Assembly (NCBI GenBank): GCA_034770075.1
Contig: CM068382.1
Coordinates: 87,599,766 to 87,663,765, forward strand
DNA length: 64,000 nucleotides
DNA from: Aralia elata
Lineage: Eukaryota; Streptophyta; Magnoliopsida; Apiales; Araliaceae
Direction: 5' to 3'
The position numbers were made by a program, and so were the translations under genes. The notes below the pieces were generated by a model. It was not told the origin of the DNA. It made no database searches and worked only from the letters and a program-made list of their open reading frames with translations. Below, one piece after another: positions 1 through 11,808 of this stretch (its first letter is position 1; each line of letters starts with the position of its first letter).

Positions 1-162
1 GAAGTCATCATATGAATGCACGGGAGAAGTCCAAACATCAGAGAAAATTATTTCAAGAGGTTTTGTAGAAACAAGAGAAGAAATAGAAAAAGGAACCTTA
101 TGACTTTTATTACAACTACAAGCATTGCAATGATTGTTTGTTGTGGAGACAGAAACTGGTAA

Positions 163-1680
163 TTAAAATTTAGAGAAAACATATTTGTAAATTGGAGAGG
201 CAGGATGGCCTAGGCGATTGTGCCACTCGGCAGTTGTTGTCTTGACACCGGAAAAGAAAACAAGAGGGGTTTTGTTTGGTGAAGAGATTGGCCACTCATA
301 CATGCCATCCTTAGTTGGTCCCGTCAAAAGTGTTGCTCCCGTGCTTAGATCCTTCACTAGAAAACCAGAGGGTAAAAATTCAATTGAAACATTATTAGTG
401 ATGCACATTTGAGAAATGGAAATGAGATTCTTTTTCATGGTGGGAACACACAAAACATTATGTAATTGAAAATTATGTGTGGAGGAGGGAAAGGAGGTAG
501 AACCAGTGTGGGTAATTTGTAGACTTGTGCCATCGCCAATCATAACATCATCATGGGCGTTATACGGAGCATGGAGAGAGAGATTATTCAGGTCAGTGGT
601 AACATGATGAGATGCACCACTATCAAGGAGCCATGATGGAATGTTGGATGTGCCAGTTGTCGTATAGTTGACGCGTGGTTGCCAGGGAGGTGATGAACGT
701 GGTCCTCTCGGTTGGAAACCCGATGACTGTGGGTTTGTTGGTGAATAACCTGAATTGGGCTGAGTGAAAATTAATCGAAATTGTGGACATCGTTTGGCTG
801 TGTGCCCTTGAGTATTGCATGCTTGACACGTACCAAGATAAGGGCGTGGTTGAGGTCTTGCAGCCCGAAAGTTGTTAGATGATGACCATTGATTTGGTGA
901 TGATTTTGTTGATGAGTTGAAGGTAGGACGCCATGGTTTATTCTGAGGATGCATGGATGTTGGATTTGCTGTTGCAGGAAGAGAGGTTGGTGGTGGTGGT
1001 TGAGATTGACGTAACATAGTTTCCTTGTTCAAGAGCTTTTCATGAAGCTCGTCAAAAGAGATGGTTGTATCTCGAGCATTGACGGCGTCAACGATAGATT
1101 TGTATTCCTCGTCGAGACCATCAAGGACTTTGTCAATCAAGTCCTCTTCATCATATGGCTTGCCCAGAATTGCAAGCTCATCAGCACGGCTCCGAATATA
1201 TTGCATATATTCGCTAATGGTTCGCGAGCCTTTAATTGGATTCTTTAGTTGCTCCTTAACTTGCTTGATATGACCACGAGTGGGCTTTGCATATGTGTTT
1301 TCAAGAATCATCCAGGCATCACGAGAGGTGATAGCACGATTTAGGAGTGGAACAATTGCAGCCGATAATGATCCGACTATGGCGCTGAAAATTAATTTAT
1401 CCTGTCGATGCCAAGTTTGGAATGCAGGATTTGGGGACTTCTTATCATCAGTGGTAATTGTGGGAGATGGTACACTAATCGAGCCATCAATATATCCTTC
1501 AAGATCATAGCCTATCAAGGTTGCATGAAATTGCAATTTCCATGAGAGATAATTTGTGGGTGTGAGTTTTATGGTGGAGTGGGAGGAGATGTTTATGGCA
1601 ACAAGGGGATGATTAGGTTCATGAGAATTAGGAATAATTGGTTGAGAGACGGCAGCGAGTGTTTGATCTTGTGAGGTCAT
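163..1680 (-). CDS. Copia gag-protease-GAG_pre-integrase polyprotein (interrupted)
   Basis: Polyprotein of a Ty1/copia element. The likely start is the ATG at 1680 (MTSQDQTL), about 70 bp after the primer-binding site; the open frame itself extends back to 1812. Visible in order: a UBN2-type gag domain; a CCHC zinc knuckle (CQACNTQGHTAKRC) that binds element RNA; the aspartic protease active site (WLLDSGASHH); and the GAG_pre-integrase motif (WHNRLGHP). A TAA at 163-165 ends the frame, but the same frame continues from 162 to 1 with the integrase zinc-finger end (HCNAC) and the start of the integrase core (IIFSDVW). The stop is therefore a point lesion rather than the natural end. Gag packages RNA, protease cuts the polyprotein and integrase inserts the cDNA. 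Confidence 0.85.
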   Translation of the reverse strand: MTSQDQTLAAVSQPIIPNSHEPNHPLVAINISSHSTIKLTPTNYLSWKLQFHATLIGYDLEGYIDGSISVPSPTITTDDKKSPNPAFQTWHRQDKLIFSAIVGSLSAAIVPLLNRAITSRDAWMILENTYAKPTRGHIKQVKEQLKNPIKGSRTISEYMQYIRSRADELAILGKPYDEEDLIDKVLDGLDEEYKSIVDAVNARDTTISFDELHEKLLNKETMLRQSQPPPPTSLPATANPTSMHPQNKPWRPTFNSSTKSSPNQWSSSNNFRAARPQPRPYLGTCQACNTQGHTAKRCPQFRLIFTQPNSGYSPTNPQSSGFQPRGPRSSPPWQPRVNYTTTGTSNIPSWLLDSGASHHVTTDLNNLSLHAPYNAHDDVMIGDGTSLQITHTGSTSFPSSTHNFQLHNVLCVPTMKKNLISISQMCITNNVSIEFLPSGFLVKDLSTGATLLTGPTKDGMYEWPISSPNKTPLVFFSGVKTTTAEWHNRLGHPASPIYKYVFSKF

Positions 1681-1747
1681 TGTTTGAAGAAGAAAAAGAT
1701 GTGCAGGATAAGGAACTGATTGAAACAGCTTGTGGGTTAGGATCGTT

Positions 1748-1759
1748 GCTTTGATGCCA
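1748..1759 (-). promoter_or_regulatory. Primer-binding site (initiator tRNA-Met type), degenerate
   Basis: The minus strand reads TGGCATCAAAGC, two differences from the TGGTATCAGAGC common in plant copia elements. It lies just upstream of the gag start, where minus-strand DNA synthesis is primed. Confidence 0.6.
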
Positions 1760-1968
1760 TATAGAGAATAGAGAATGGTGCTGCAATGGCATACTGATTC
1801 CATTAATCTCAATAAGTATATATATACAATGGTCAGGAGATATAACTAGATGTTAGGAGACTCCTATGAAGCTAGTGGGCAACTAAGAAGTTAGTGGGCA
1901 AATATGGACTGCTATGAAGCTAGCAGTAGCTAGGAGATTGTTGAGAACAAGCTAGTGGACTGTTAATA
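1760..1968 (-). repeat. Probable short 5' LTR of the copia element
   Basis: This is the sequence between the primer-binding site and a possible LTR start at 1968 (minus strand TATTAACAGTCC, perhaps a mutated TGTTAACAGTCC). It contains a TATA-like run near 1815-1825 and repeated CTATGAAGCTAG words. The other LTR is outside the window, so the boundaries are tentative. Confidence 0.35.
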
Positions 1969-3471
1969 TTCTATAAGTATCAGTTATAAAATATAAAAAA
2001 TAGTTTTGAGTAATTAGAAATTAGTAATTGTAATAGTTGTTTGTTTACATGTTTTTAATTAACTGTAGGGTGTTTGGAAACATAGTTAGAAAATAATAGG
2101 ACTGGTTTCTGTATAGAATATTTGGTTTCAAATTGTAGAGAAGTATTCAGATTATGAAATGAATTGTGTTTCTTTTAATATTTTCTCTCTAATTCAGTTT
2201 CTTCACCTCTCTTAACTCTTCCGCCATTTTTAATTTTTTGGAACTCCATTCTTCTTCTTTTTCTTAATTGGTTACTCATGAAATGATGAGAATTCATCTC
2301 ATTTCATAACACAACACATGTACTCAACAATCTAATTAATCATATTAAATAAGCATAACAATTTGATTCGTCCTATCTTATGCACACAATTAGGAACGGC
2401 AATGGGGAGGGGCGGGGGCGATAAGTACACATCCCACCCCCATTTCCAATTTTATAAATATTCTCTGTACCTGTCCCATTGGGCCACAAGGAATTTAAAC
2501 TCACGCGTAGAATTTAAATCAGAACTAATACTTATTGAGTTTTTTAATTTAAAAAAGTTTAATTTTAACTATATTTACGATAATAAATACATGAAAATGA
2601 ATCATATGTGCACCCATACATGATAAAATTAATAAAAATAAAATAATAATTATATACACACACACACACTCACATGCAAGTGCATATATTTTAATTATGT
2701 AATATATAAAAAATATAAATATTAATTTAATTAATATATAATTATTTGAGGGTGGGTACGGAGCAAGGACTAAAAGGAGAGAAGTAAATACATTTTCTTA
2801 CATATCTATTTAGTGATTTTCCATCACCGGTCCGAGTCAAAATCACCACTCCACTCGGGTGAGGCATCAATGTGGGAACGGTGTAAATTGTCTTCCCTAT
2901 TAGCACACCAATGTAGTTACTAAAGATGGATACAAAATGATATGATTGATTATTATTACTAGACTTACCATGTATGATGAATCATCAATTAATTACACAT
3001 TATCACATTATTTTGGTAAACTATTTTCTACCATATAAGATTGATCAACAAAACTATAAAAATATTATATCCCATGTTAATATAGCTAGTTGATTACGAC
3101 TACTAACTCAAAACGACGCAACTTTAATTAATAAAATAGTAAAGAGTCTTGGTATATATAACAATATATAACAATAAATAAATTTATGTTGATTGCAAAA
3201 ATTAATGTATATAGAATAATTTATAAAAATTACTAAAAAGTAGGGCAAGTGTATACTATATACTCATTAATTGATTTTATAGTCAACATAAAGAAGCTAA
3301 ACTAGATAGTCGTCTTAAGGCCTGGTTGAGAATTAGACACGGCAAACGGGCGGGCCAAGTCCAAACAAGCCACGTTAAGGTTGAGCCGGGCCTAAACGGC
3401 CCAGGTTTTTATGGGACTAAAATAAGAGGCCCATGGGCCAAAGAGTGACGGGTCGAGTGATCAGCGGGTTT

Positions 3472-3515
<44 letters not shown>

Positions 3516-3728
3516 GTACAAGATAAAATAATTGTACAAGCAACAATAGTTCAAGTGTTTCATATCACTATTATATCATTCGAAATATTATAATGTCGAC
3601 AAATTTATTAGTTCAAAATATTGCATTGGGGGTAAAGAAAATTAAAGTGGTTTTTAAGTTTCTTTTTTATTGTTTTATTTAATAGGTGGGTTGCTCATAT
3701 TATTAGGGAGAAAATAGAATGGGGTGGA
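1969..3728. other. Gene-free AT-rich stretch with microsatellites
   Basis: No gene seen. It holds a short CA run (about 2654-2670), a TA microsatellite (about 3475-3511), and at 3325-3470 a GC-rich patch with GGGCGGGCC and GGCCC words. That patch resembles the one at 18880-19020, so an older repeat was probably split when element A inserted. Confidence 0.5.
3475..3511. repeat. (TA)n microsatellite
   Basis: Uninterrupted alternating TA for roughly 36 bases. Confidence 0.9.
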
Positions 3729-5071
3729 CTACTTGTGACACCCCCAAATCCGGGTACTTCATTTCCTTAGGATTTGGTGTTCACTATCCAAATACATCAC
3801 ATCACATCTAACTACCCATTCAAATATAAATAAAAACTCTTAATTAAAATAGAAATCTCCCATTAAAGAGTTACAACGTCTTTAACAAATAAATCTCAGG
3901 TCGTCTAACCTTAATAAAATATCAATGCGGAAACATAACATAAGTCTATTACATAAACATCATTTAAACAAATAAAACAAGTCTTCATCACTTGTTTGCT
4001 TTTCCTTTGCCCTTACTAGTGGATGGATAATCAACTCTTTCAACTTTAGCTGCAATGTTATTATGCAAGGGTGAGCAACAATTGCCCAGCAAGTAACACA
4101 ATAAAAACAATAATAATAACATGCGAAATACTCAACGGATATTGAATGATCGAAGATTCAGCTTTTGAGTCAAGAATGTAAAACAAGATTCAAAAGAATA
4201 TCTGAGGGTCTTAAGACCACGAACTATGTCCCAGGTTATCAAGTATTTCTACTTTAAACGTTTAACAGTCGTAAGACTATATGGACCTTACTTCTCGTAC
4301 TTAGGAGGATCAGCCCTTTGTACCATGTACGTGCACAACATCTTAACGCTGACGCGTAAATAAAATCCCCTGTATAAGAGTTGTTCATCTCAGTTTGACA
4401 TCAGAGTCCGCACTAAAGGAAGTTTGGTTTGGATTTACTTCAATAACATTTTTTTTTAGAATTTAGAACGCTCATCAACTATGGACTAGTCGAATCAATA
4501 AGGGTTCACTAGTCAATCAAGGTTCAAAAGATGTAATTGATATTCAAGAATCAAAAACTAAATCTCACAAAAGGTACAATTGGATAAGTTCTGTATAACT
4601 GAAGTATTATAAAGAGGAAATTAAAACGTCTCATTGAATCCATGAAATTGAATGGAATGGAAATAATAACTTGCTCGAGTAAGTAATAACATTATGGAAC
4701 ATAAATGATAAGAGAATTAAATTCAGGAACTTGCGTAATTGAAATTGAGGTATTATTATGAAGCTTGCTTTCAACGAAATAATAGATTAAAGGTACTTCT
4801 GTAAACATAAAAAATAAGGATAAGATACTTGTCTCGTGCGTAGACTATAAATTTAAGACTCACGTTCTTTTATCAACCTATACATTCGGTTTATAAAGCA
4901 GTAACAATAATTAGTTACAGTATTATAAACACTTCAGGATTCATTCTCATCCAATTTCATCTTAATGTCTCAATTAATATATAGTCTAAGTTTTAGATAT
5001 GTCTACGATAACATAACATGATCACAAAGAAAGAAAAAAAATTTACTCTTCTCTTTTTACTCTTTTTTTTT

Positions 5072-5252
5072 TGTTCCACCGTCGGGGCGGTGGTTTCCTT
5101 TACAAATCGCCGCCGGGGCGACTCTACCGCCGGGGCGGGAATTCTAGTTCAATTTTGTCGCTGGGGCGGGGTCATCGCCGGGGCGACAAGGTCAGTTCAT
5201 TTGCACCATCGGGGCAGTAATCATAGAGCAATTCCACCGTCGGGGCGGTGGA
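5072..5252. repeat. GC-rich palindrome array inside the LTR of A (left copy)
   Basis: About seven copies of a self-complementary core near CCGCCGGGGCGG lie roughly 20-40 bp apart in an otherwise AT-rich LTR. The outermost copies are flanked as CACC...GGTGG. An equivalent array lies at 17297-17475 in the other LTR. The ORF that runs across it is a by-product of the low stop-codon density. Confidence 0.75.
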
Positions 5253-5778
5253 CCCGAATGTCAGTTCCTGCAGTTCGCGAAGAAGGCAGAAAAATGCCAA
5301 GTTTGGCCAAAGTTTTTCACAATTCACCGATTAAATCACTACCCATAGTTTTTGGACTTTACAGAAATGTTTAATAACAATCATAGCACAGTTTTATCAA
5401 CTTTAACAACTCAAACAATTGAATTTACACTTATAATTTCCATGTTCTTATTATTATTCATAGTTTCATAAATTTTCATAACATTCCACATAACAGATTC
5501 GTTATAGCACCAATTTAATCCGTTTAGCTTACGTTTTCTTCGTTTTTACATGCATAAACATAATTAGTCATCAATTTAACCAATTAACATGCAAAACAAG
5601 CATCAATTTATACATATGGTTCATATTCATACATAACTACTCTGTAAGTTTCTAAACTTTCATATAAACGTAATTTCATGGATTTAATCACTCTAAATCA
5701 CATATAAATCATATAAAATATATTTATACATGCTTTCAAACATCTAACATCAATTTATAAATTTAGCCATAGAATTTA

Positions 5779-8700
5779 TGTAACGCCCCCAAAATCGGGA
5801 CTCACTTAATCTAAAATCAGGACTATTCTTAATCCCGACCTTGTGCGTTAATATTGTCTTGTTCTAGCTTTAATACATTATTCAATGTTAAAATAGCTAA
5901 AAATACGGAATAATTTAAAACTTTTTATATCTCTCTTTCTATTCCCTGAATCGCAACCTTTACGATTATATATCGAAGTAGATATGAGTATATACAACTC
6001 AATTTTACACTCGAATTCTTTATTATATAGTATTATCACTATATTGATTAACTCTATAAACCATTCAAAACAATGGTTTTGAAGCAAACATTCTTTTGTA
6101 TATTAAATATTTCAAATTGTCAATTACCTCGTATATCGTACACCATTTTCATGATACACTAAAAAATTTCAACTAAAAAGCAGTATTCTTTTATGCGTCT
6201 TCTAGACATTATCATCTTGAAAGCTAAAGTCTGGCATTGCATCCTCAATCTGCAAAAATTGTGTTTTTACAAGGTTGAGCTCGACAGCTCAGCAAATCTA
6301 ACAGTTTTCATGCAACACAGAGCACAAAATTTCATGCTCAGCTCATCTTTCATAATACTTCTAGTAAGCATAGTATTCATGCATCATAACTTTAAACCGT
6401 ATAATTTCATACACTTGATATAACACATATCACATAAAGATTGAGTTCCGTAACTCAATCAAGTTTAGTCATAATTTGACTTTCATAATTCATAAAGCAT
6501 AACATGTAATTCATCATGTTCATACAATATCAAGTTCATATAATACAAAGGAACTGAAAGACTTGCCTTGTCACGTTGATTACAACATATAGCTACTTGT
6601 GCTTCATGTACCCTTTGGCGTTCTTTAGATATTTGACGTTAATCGCCCCTCAAATTATCCTACACAGTTACATTCATACACACATATCAACTTTGTCATA
6701 TCATTGAAGCAAACTCTTGGTTTATATAACTCTAGCCCATCTCTTACACCGCTCGTTTCATTTTAATCAAAATACCTTTTAGGTGTTTTGACACTTACCC
6801 GACGTTCGAGCGCATATATGCCATATGCTTGGCTTGGTTTATAGAATTTCTTAGTTGCTTATTATAGTGTTTTGCTTCATTAGAAGTGAAATACTATTTA
6901 CGTCATCTCCGTCTTATCATGATGTTTCGACGCTTGTACATTACGTGTCTGTCTTAGTCCATGTGAGTGCTCAAACGATACGTTCATGCGTACGTTCAAC
7001 GCCTCTTTACGTCTATTTTGATAAATCTTAATTCAACTTCCAACTTGGTCTCGTCGTGCAATAAGTAGTTTACTCATAACGCATTAGAACATTTTAAGTT
7101 GATTAATCAACCTATATGTTTCACACTTAGAATCATATTTGGTTTCGTTTCACAATATCGTTTCATTCCCAAACTTTCATTTAAGTTTTTAATAAACTTT
7201 CTAATTAGTTACATTATTTCATTCACATTTATACATGTTTCTAGCCAAACTTTGCCTTCCTTATTACACCATATGACCTACATGAACCTCCCTCATACTA
7301 ATTTATAGTCAAACACAACACAAGCATCTATTTTTGGAACAGAGGTCATAGATGGTTATACATATATAAACCCCGATTTTCTTCCTTATTTCTCCGCACA
7401 ACAACAACTAAACTCCCTTCTAATTCACAACCCACTTATCACAGACAACCTTTATTATCAATTCCTTCTATTACATTAGATATGGATATAAAACTTACTT
7501 GAATTTGACTTCGTTTCAGCTCTAAAAATCAGTTGGTGTAGCCCCTCCGCTGCTAGTGTTGCTCGGTTTCTTCTAATCAATACCTCATTTCAGTTTCTTG
7601 CCTAATTCGTTGGAGATTTAGCCGAAATTAGAAGGATTGGTTTTCAATAGAAATTTAAGAGGTTAAGGATTGGTTTTAGAATAGGGAAGCCGAGCTCTGT
7701 TTTTTTTTCTTTCTTTGTTTGGAACGGATAAGGGAAGAGAGAAAAAGACTGAGTAACACTTAATTCTTTATCAAATATCAATGAAAGTGAAAATGCCTTA
7801 GCTTATACTTGGCTCTTTTATTAAATGACAGCTCCTCCTATGTTTAGCTTAGTAGAGACTTATCATGTACATCTTTTGCCACCTCCTACTATTCTATAAA
7901 TGACTCAACGGCATAAGAGGAGGTTTAATTTAGCATAATTATGCTTTTATTCTCTAGTACACATATACTATTACATATATCACATTAGCATAAATTATTT
8001 ATTTGAAATGTGTAATATAACTCATTACACAAATTATGAAGTTGAATTCATAATTTTAAAATAAGCTCTTATAATGGGACGAATAAATTATTTAAATAAT
8101 TAATATTATCCCATCAACTATTAAATAGTTCACTTAAGCTTTATAATAATACACCTCTTGCTTCCCTTTTCTAATTCTCAACATACACGTATATAATATA
8201 TACTCTCGCATTACTTATATACATAAAGTATATTTTACATATTATATATATATATATATATATATATTGCCAGTATCCTCCTATAAATTAACTTGTGTAT
8301 TTAATTACATGGAATTCCAATATTAACCAATTCCATTAATTATACATTTTTAATTATGTATAAAAATTATCTTACTAATTATGGAATTAATCCATATAAT
8401 AAAATAACACATTTTGTGAGACTAACTAATTGTATTAAAATAATTAATATTAAAATAATTATTTTAATTTATTCATTCAATGAATACTTTCAATTGTATA
8501 TGATTAAATATAATCATCTCCTTCTTTCCATAAAATATTTTTAACGATTTATTTCTATACCATTCAATTTACACATTATACATTATTCCCATAAAACTTA
8601 TTTAAATTATACAATCTATATTGTATAACAAATTTAATTTCCTCTTTCTTCCCAAAATGAAAGTTACAAAATTGTATCAAATAAAATGGAGGTCATTAAA

Positions 8701-9298
8701 TATATTTAATACCACCAATTTACTATATTAAAATAATTTAATACTATAAATTATTAAAAATAATTTCTTTCATAAATATTTCACATATCTCATTACCTTT
8801 TATAAATTGTTCTTTCAATTTACTTAATAGATATATATATATAATAATAATAATCTATTTATTATTCATACAATTCACTTATTGCATAGCATATAATCAC
8901 ATATGCTATATAATATCACATAACATATTACCAAATAAGAATTTATTTATTTAATTCTTATTTAAATGTTTTTTCGAAAACTCGGATCGTCACATTCTTC
9001 TCCCCTTATAAGGATTCCGTCCTCGGAATCACAACACTGAATCTTGCTTACCCGGTTCACATCTACCTTCTTTCAAAATTCTCTACCGTTCAATAATCTC
9101 AACGCGTCGTTTAACATAGGCATTATATTACCTAGTTCATACAGTCCCTTAACAACTCTCTATAGGTTTTATTACATAACCTATATTAATTCGATACACC
9201 CCGAGTATTACCACCCTTTAACCCATCAACATCCTTTTCTAAGGATTAATGCAATCCACTCGTGATTTACTAATCTCGTAAACTTTCGGGATATCACA
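5779..9298 (-). mobile_element. Solo LTR (3520 bp) of a related gypsy element inside the LTR of A
   Basis: The insertion begins TGTAACGCCCCCAAAATCGG and ends GGGATATCACA. It is flanked by the 5-bp duplication ATTTA (5774-5778 and 9299-9303). Across this point the right LTR of A is continuous, which fixes both edges. No gag or pol is present, so it is best explained as a solo LTR left by LTR-LTR recombination. Orientation is inferred from its CCCCCAAA terminus, which matches those of A and B. It contains a TA microsatellite (about 8243-8268), and near 8994 a fossil LTR/polypurine junction. Confidence 0.88.
8243..8268. repeat. (TA)n microsatellite in the solo LTR
   Basis: Alternating TA run of about 25 bases. 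Confidence 0.85.
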
Positions 9299-10111
9299 AT
9301 TTAGTTTACAGAGAACTCAAAAACGTCTGTTCATGGAGAAACTAAAGAAAACATAATTAAAGACTTTAATTTAAGGATTACCTTGATTAAATGCTTTAAA
9401 CTATACAAACAGATGAATCAATCTCTTCTTCCCTTCTCTAATTCTCTCAATTCTCTCTCTTTTTCTCTATGTATTAGCTTTTAGGAATGAAATGAATGTA
9501 CTGACATTAAGAATACGTATAATGTAAAAGAAACTGATATGATCATGGGTGTCAGTTAATCCCATAATGGGTTAACTGACCCTAACCCCCTTTAAGGCTC
9601 CGTTTATTTAGCACATTTATCCTCCCTTCTAGTTTATTTTAATAACTTACTTATAATATAGTTCATGTCACATGTTTAATCAATTAAATAATCTCATTTA
9701 AATCAATTAAATAAAATAGAATAATTCTACATTAAATCACATAGTCACATAAATAAAATTCTTCTTTATTAACAATGACAAATTATTAAATCTCTAATTA
9801 ATTATTAAATTAATTAGAAATAACATTATACTTATTTAAATAATATATTTAATCAAATAAACTCAATTAAATACATACTTTGAATATAAAAATTCTCCAC
9901 ATCAATTTTACTAATGTAACATATATAACTAAATTAATCTACCACAAATTCATCAATTAATTATTTAATTCAACAATCAAATCATCGAAAAATATTTATT
10001 TAATTCAATAAATATTTAAATTAAATTACAAAATTCTCGTTCGTCACATCTTTCCCCCCTTAAAAGAATTCTGTCCCCAGAATCACGACTCAATTAATTC
10101 GTCCCGTTACA

Positions 10112-10125
10112 TTCTCCCCCCTTAC
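10112..10125 (-). promoter_or_regulatory. Polypurine tract of element A
   Basis: The minus strand reads GTAAGGGGGGAGAA directly before the LTR start TGTAACGGG. It is the expected primer site for plus-strand DNA synthesis. Confidence 0.8.
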
Positions 10126-10158
10126 AAAGATTCTGTCCCCAGAATCGCTACACATAGA

Positions 10159-11808
10159 TTAAGCAAATAGCTGTGGATAATTTCTTTTCATCTAATCTTC
10201 GAGTTCCCACGTAGCTTCTTCAGCGTTGTGGTTCCTCCAGATCACCTTAACAGAAGGTATAATTTTATTTCGTAGCACTTGCTATTTCCTGTCAACTATC
10301 TGAACATGCTATTCTTCGTAAGACAAATCTTTCTCAACTTGCAGGGGTTCATATTCTATGATATGCTTGTAGTCGGGTTTGTATGGTCGTAACACCGAGA
10401 CATGAAAAACATTGTGAATGTGTTCTAATGCTGGTGGTAAAGCTACCTCATATGCGACCTCACCAACTCTTCTTAACACTTCAAAAGGTCCAATGAACCT
10501 TGGGCTCAGTTTTCCCTTCTTCCCAAAACGAATCTTCCCTTTCCAGAGAGATACTTTCAAGAAAATGTAGCTACCAGACTCAAACTCTCGATTCTTACGA
10601 TGTTGTTCGACATATTTCTTCTGCCTATCCTGAGCTACTATCAATCTTGCCCTGATTACCTTGACGATTTCTACGGTCTGTTGTACCAGTTCTGGTCCTA
10701 GCAATTGACGTTCGCCAATTTCATCCCAACACAATGGAGTTCTGCATTTTCTGCCGTACAACGCTTCGTAAGGCGGCATGCCAATACTTGCGTGGTAACT
10801 GTTATTATAAGCAAATTTCACCAACGGTAGATGATCGTCCCAATTTCCTTTGAAGTCCATAACGCAAACTCGTAACATATCTTCCAATGTTTGAATCGTT
10901 CTTTCGCTCTGTCCGTCGGTCTGTGGATGATATGTCGTACTCATACGTAACTGCGTCCCCATGCATTACTGTAGTCATTTCCAAAAGTTCGATGTGAAGC
11001 GCGGATCCCTATCTGAAACGATAGATATTGGAACACCGTGCCTCGAAACAATCTCCTTCACATATAACTTCGCTAACTGATCCAAGTTGAATCTGATCTT
11101 GATGGGTAAGAAGTGTGCTGATTTCGTCAGTCGGTCCACGATAACCCATACTGCGTCGAAACCTTTCCGAGTCATCGGAAGACCTACTACGAAATCCATG
11201 GTGATGTGCTCCCATTTCCATTCTGGGATTTCTAACGGTTGTAATAGCCCGCTTGGCCTCTAATGTTGTGTTTTAACTTTCTGACATGTCAAACACTTAG
11301 CTACACAATCGGCAACGTCTCTCTTCATATTCGGCCACCAAAAATGCTGTCAGAGATCCTGGTACATCTTCGTACTTCCCGGATGAATCGAATATCTTGA
11401 ATTATGAGCCTCGCTCAAAATTTTCTCCTTAACTTTTTGTACTGGCGGAACCCAAATTCTTCCTTCGAATCTCAATACTTCTTCATTATCCACTTTGAAT
11501 TTCACTTCATCACCTCCAAATATTCTTTTCCTAATTTTCTCACATTCTTCGTCCTGAATTTGTGCTTTCTTAACCTTATCTACCAAAGTTGAACCGATTC
11601 TCAATTGAAATAATTTTTTGTCACACTTCTGCAGAAATTTTACCTCCAACTCTAGGTTAGCCATTGCTGTAATTAGCTCCTCCTGAGCGGTAATCATAAA
11701 CAATTTTTCCCGTCCCTTTCTGCTTAAGGCGTCGGCCACAACGTTCGCTATACCTGGATGGTATAAAATCTCGCAGTCGTAATCTTTTATTAATTTCAAC
11801 CATCTCCT
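10159..11808 (-). pseudogene. Element A integrase and chromodomain, broken by stops
   Basis: In element order: the integrase zinc finger (HNSRYSIHPGSTKMYQDL at about 11350-11420, then the paired cysteines), the DDE core (DFVVGLPM, IVSDRDPRFTSNFW and YHPQTDGQSERTIQ), a GPF/Y region, and a C-terminal chromodomain that would steer integration to heterochromatin. The frame is interrupted by a TGA near 11349 (CGA to TGA), a TAG near 11262, and a TGA and a TAA near 10966-10978. Further stops lie before, inside and at the end of the chromodomain (10306-10308, about 10281 and 10192-10194). Comparison with B, which reads through these points, shows they are lesions. Many fit C-to-T decay. Confidence 0.85.

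Larger units (their letters stand above)
1..1968 (-). mobile_element. Ty1/copia retrotransposon (Ale/RE1-like), 5' part, cut by window edge
   Basis: The minus strand reads, from right to left, a probable short LTR, a primer-binding site, gag, protease and the start of integrase. The coding frame runs on to base 1, so the rest of the element lies outside the window. The lineage (Ale) is inferred from the gag style (NYLSWKLQFHATLIGYDL) and the single gag-pol frame. One in-frame stop interrupts the frame, so this copy is probably not autonomous. Confidence 0.8.
3734..10111 (-). repeat. 3' LTR of element A (left copy), split by a solo LTR
   Basis: It matches the right LTR (15961-18807) nearly end to end once 5779-9303 is removed, leaving about 2853 bp against 2847 bp. 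It begins TGTGACACCCCCAAATCCGG and ends CCCGTTACA, next to a polypurine tract (minus strand GTAAGGGGGGAGAA, 10112-10125). Confidence 0.9.

Noticed and set aside
1042..1273. Plus-strand ORFs opposite the copia gag
   Set aside because: Shadows of the gag reading frame on the other strand.
5018..5374. 118-codon ORF in LTR of A (and 17245-17548 in the other copy)
   Set aside because: It exists only because the GC-rich palindrome array lacks stops. The two LTR copies disagree in frame and length, so it is not a gene.
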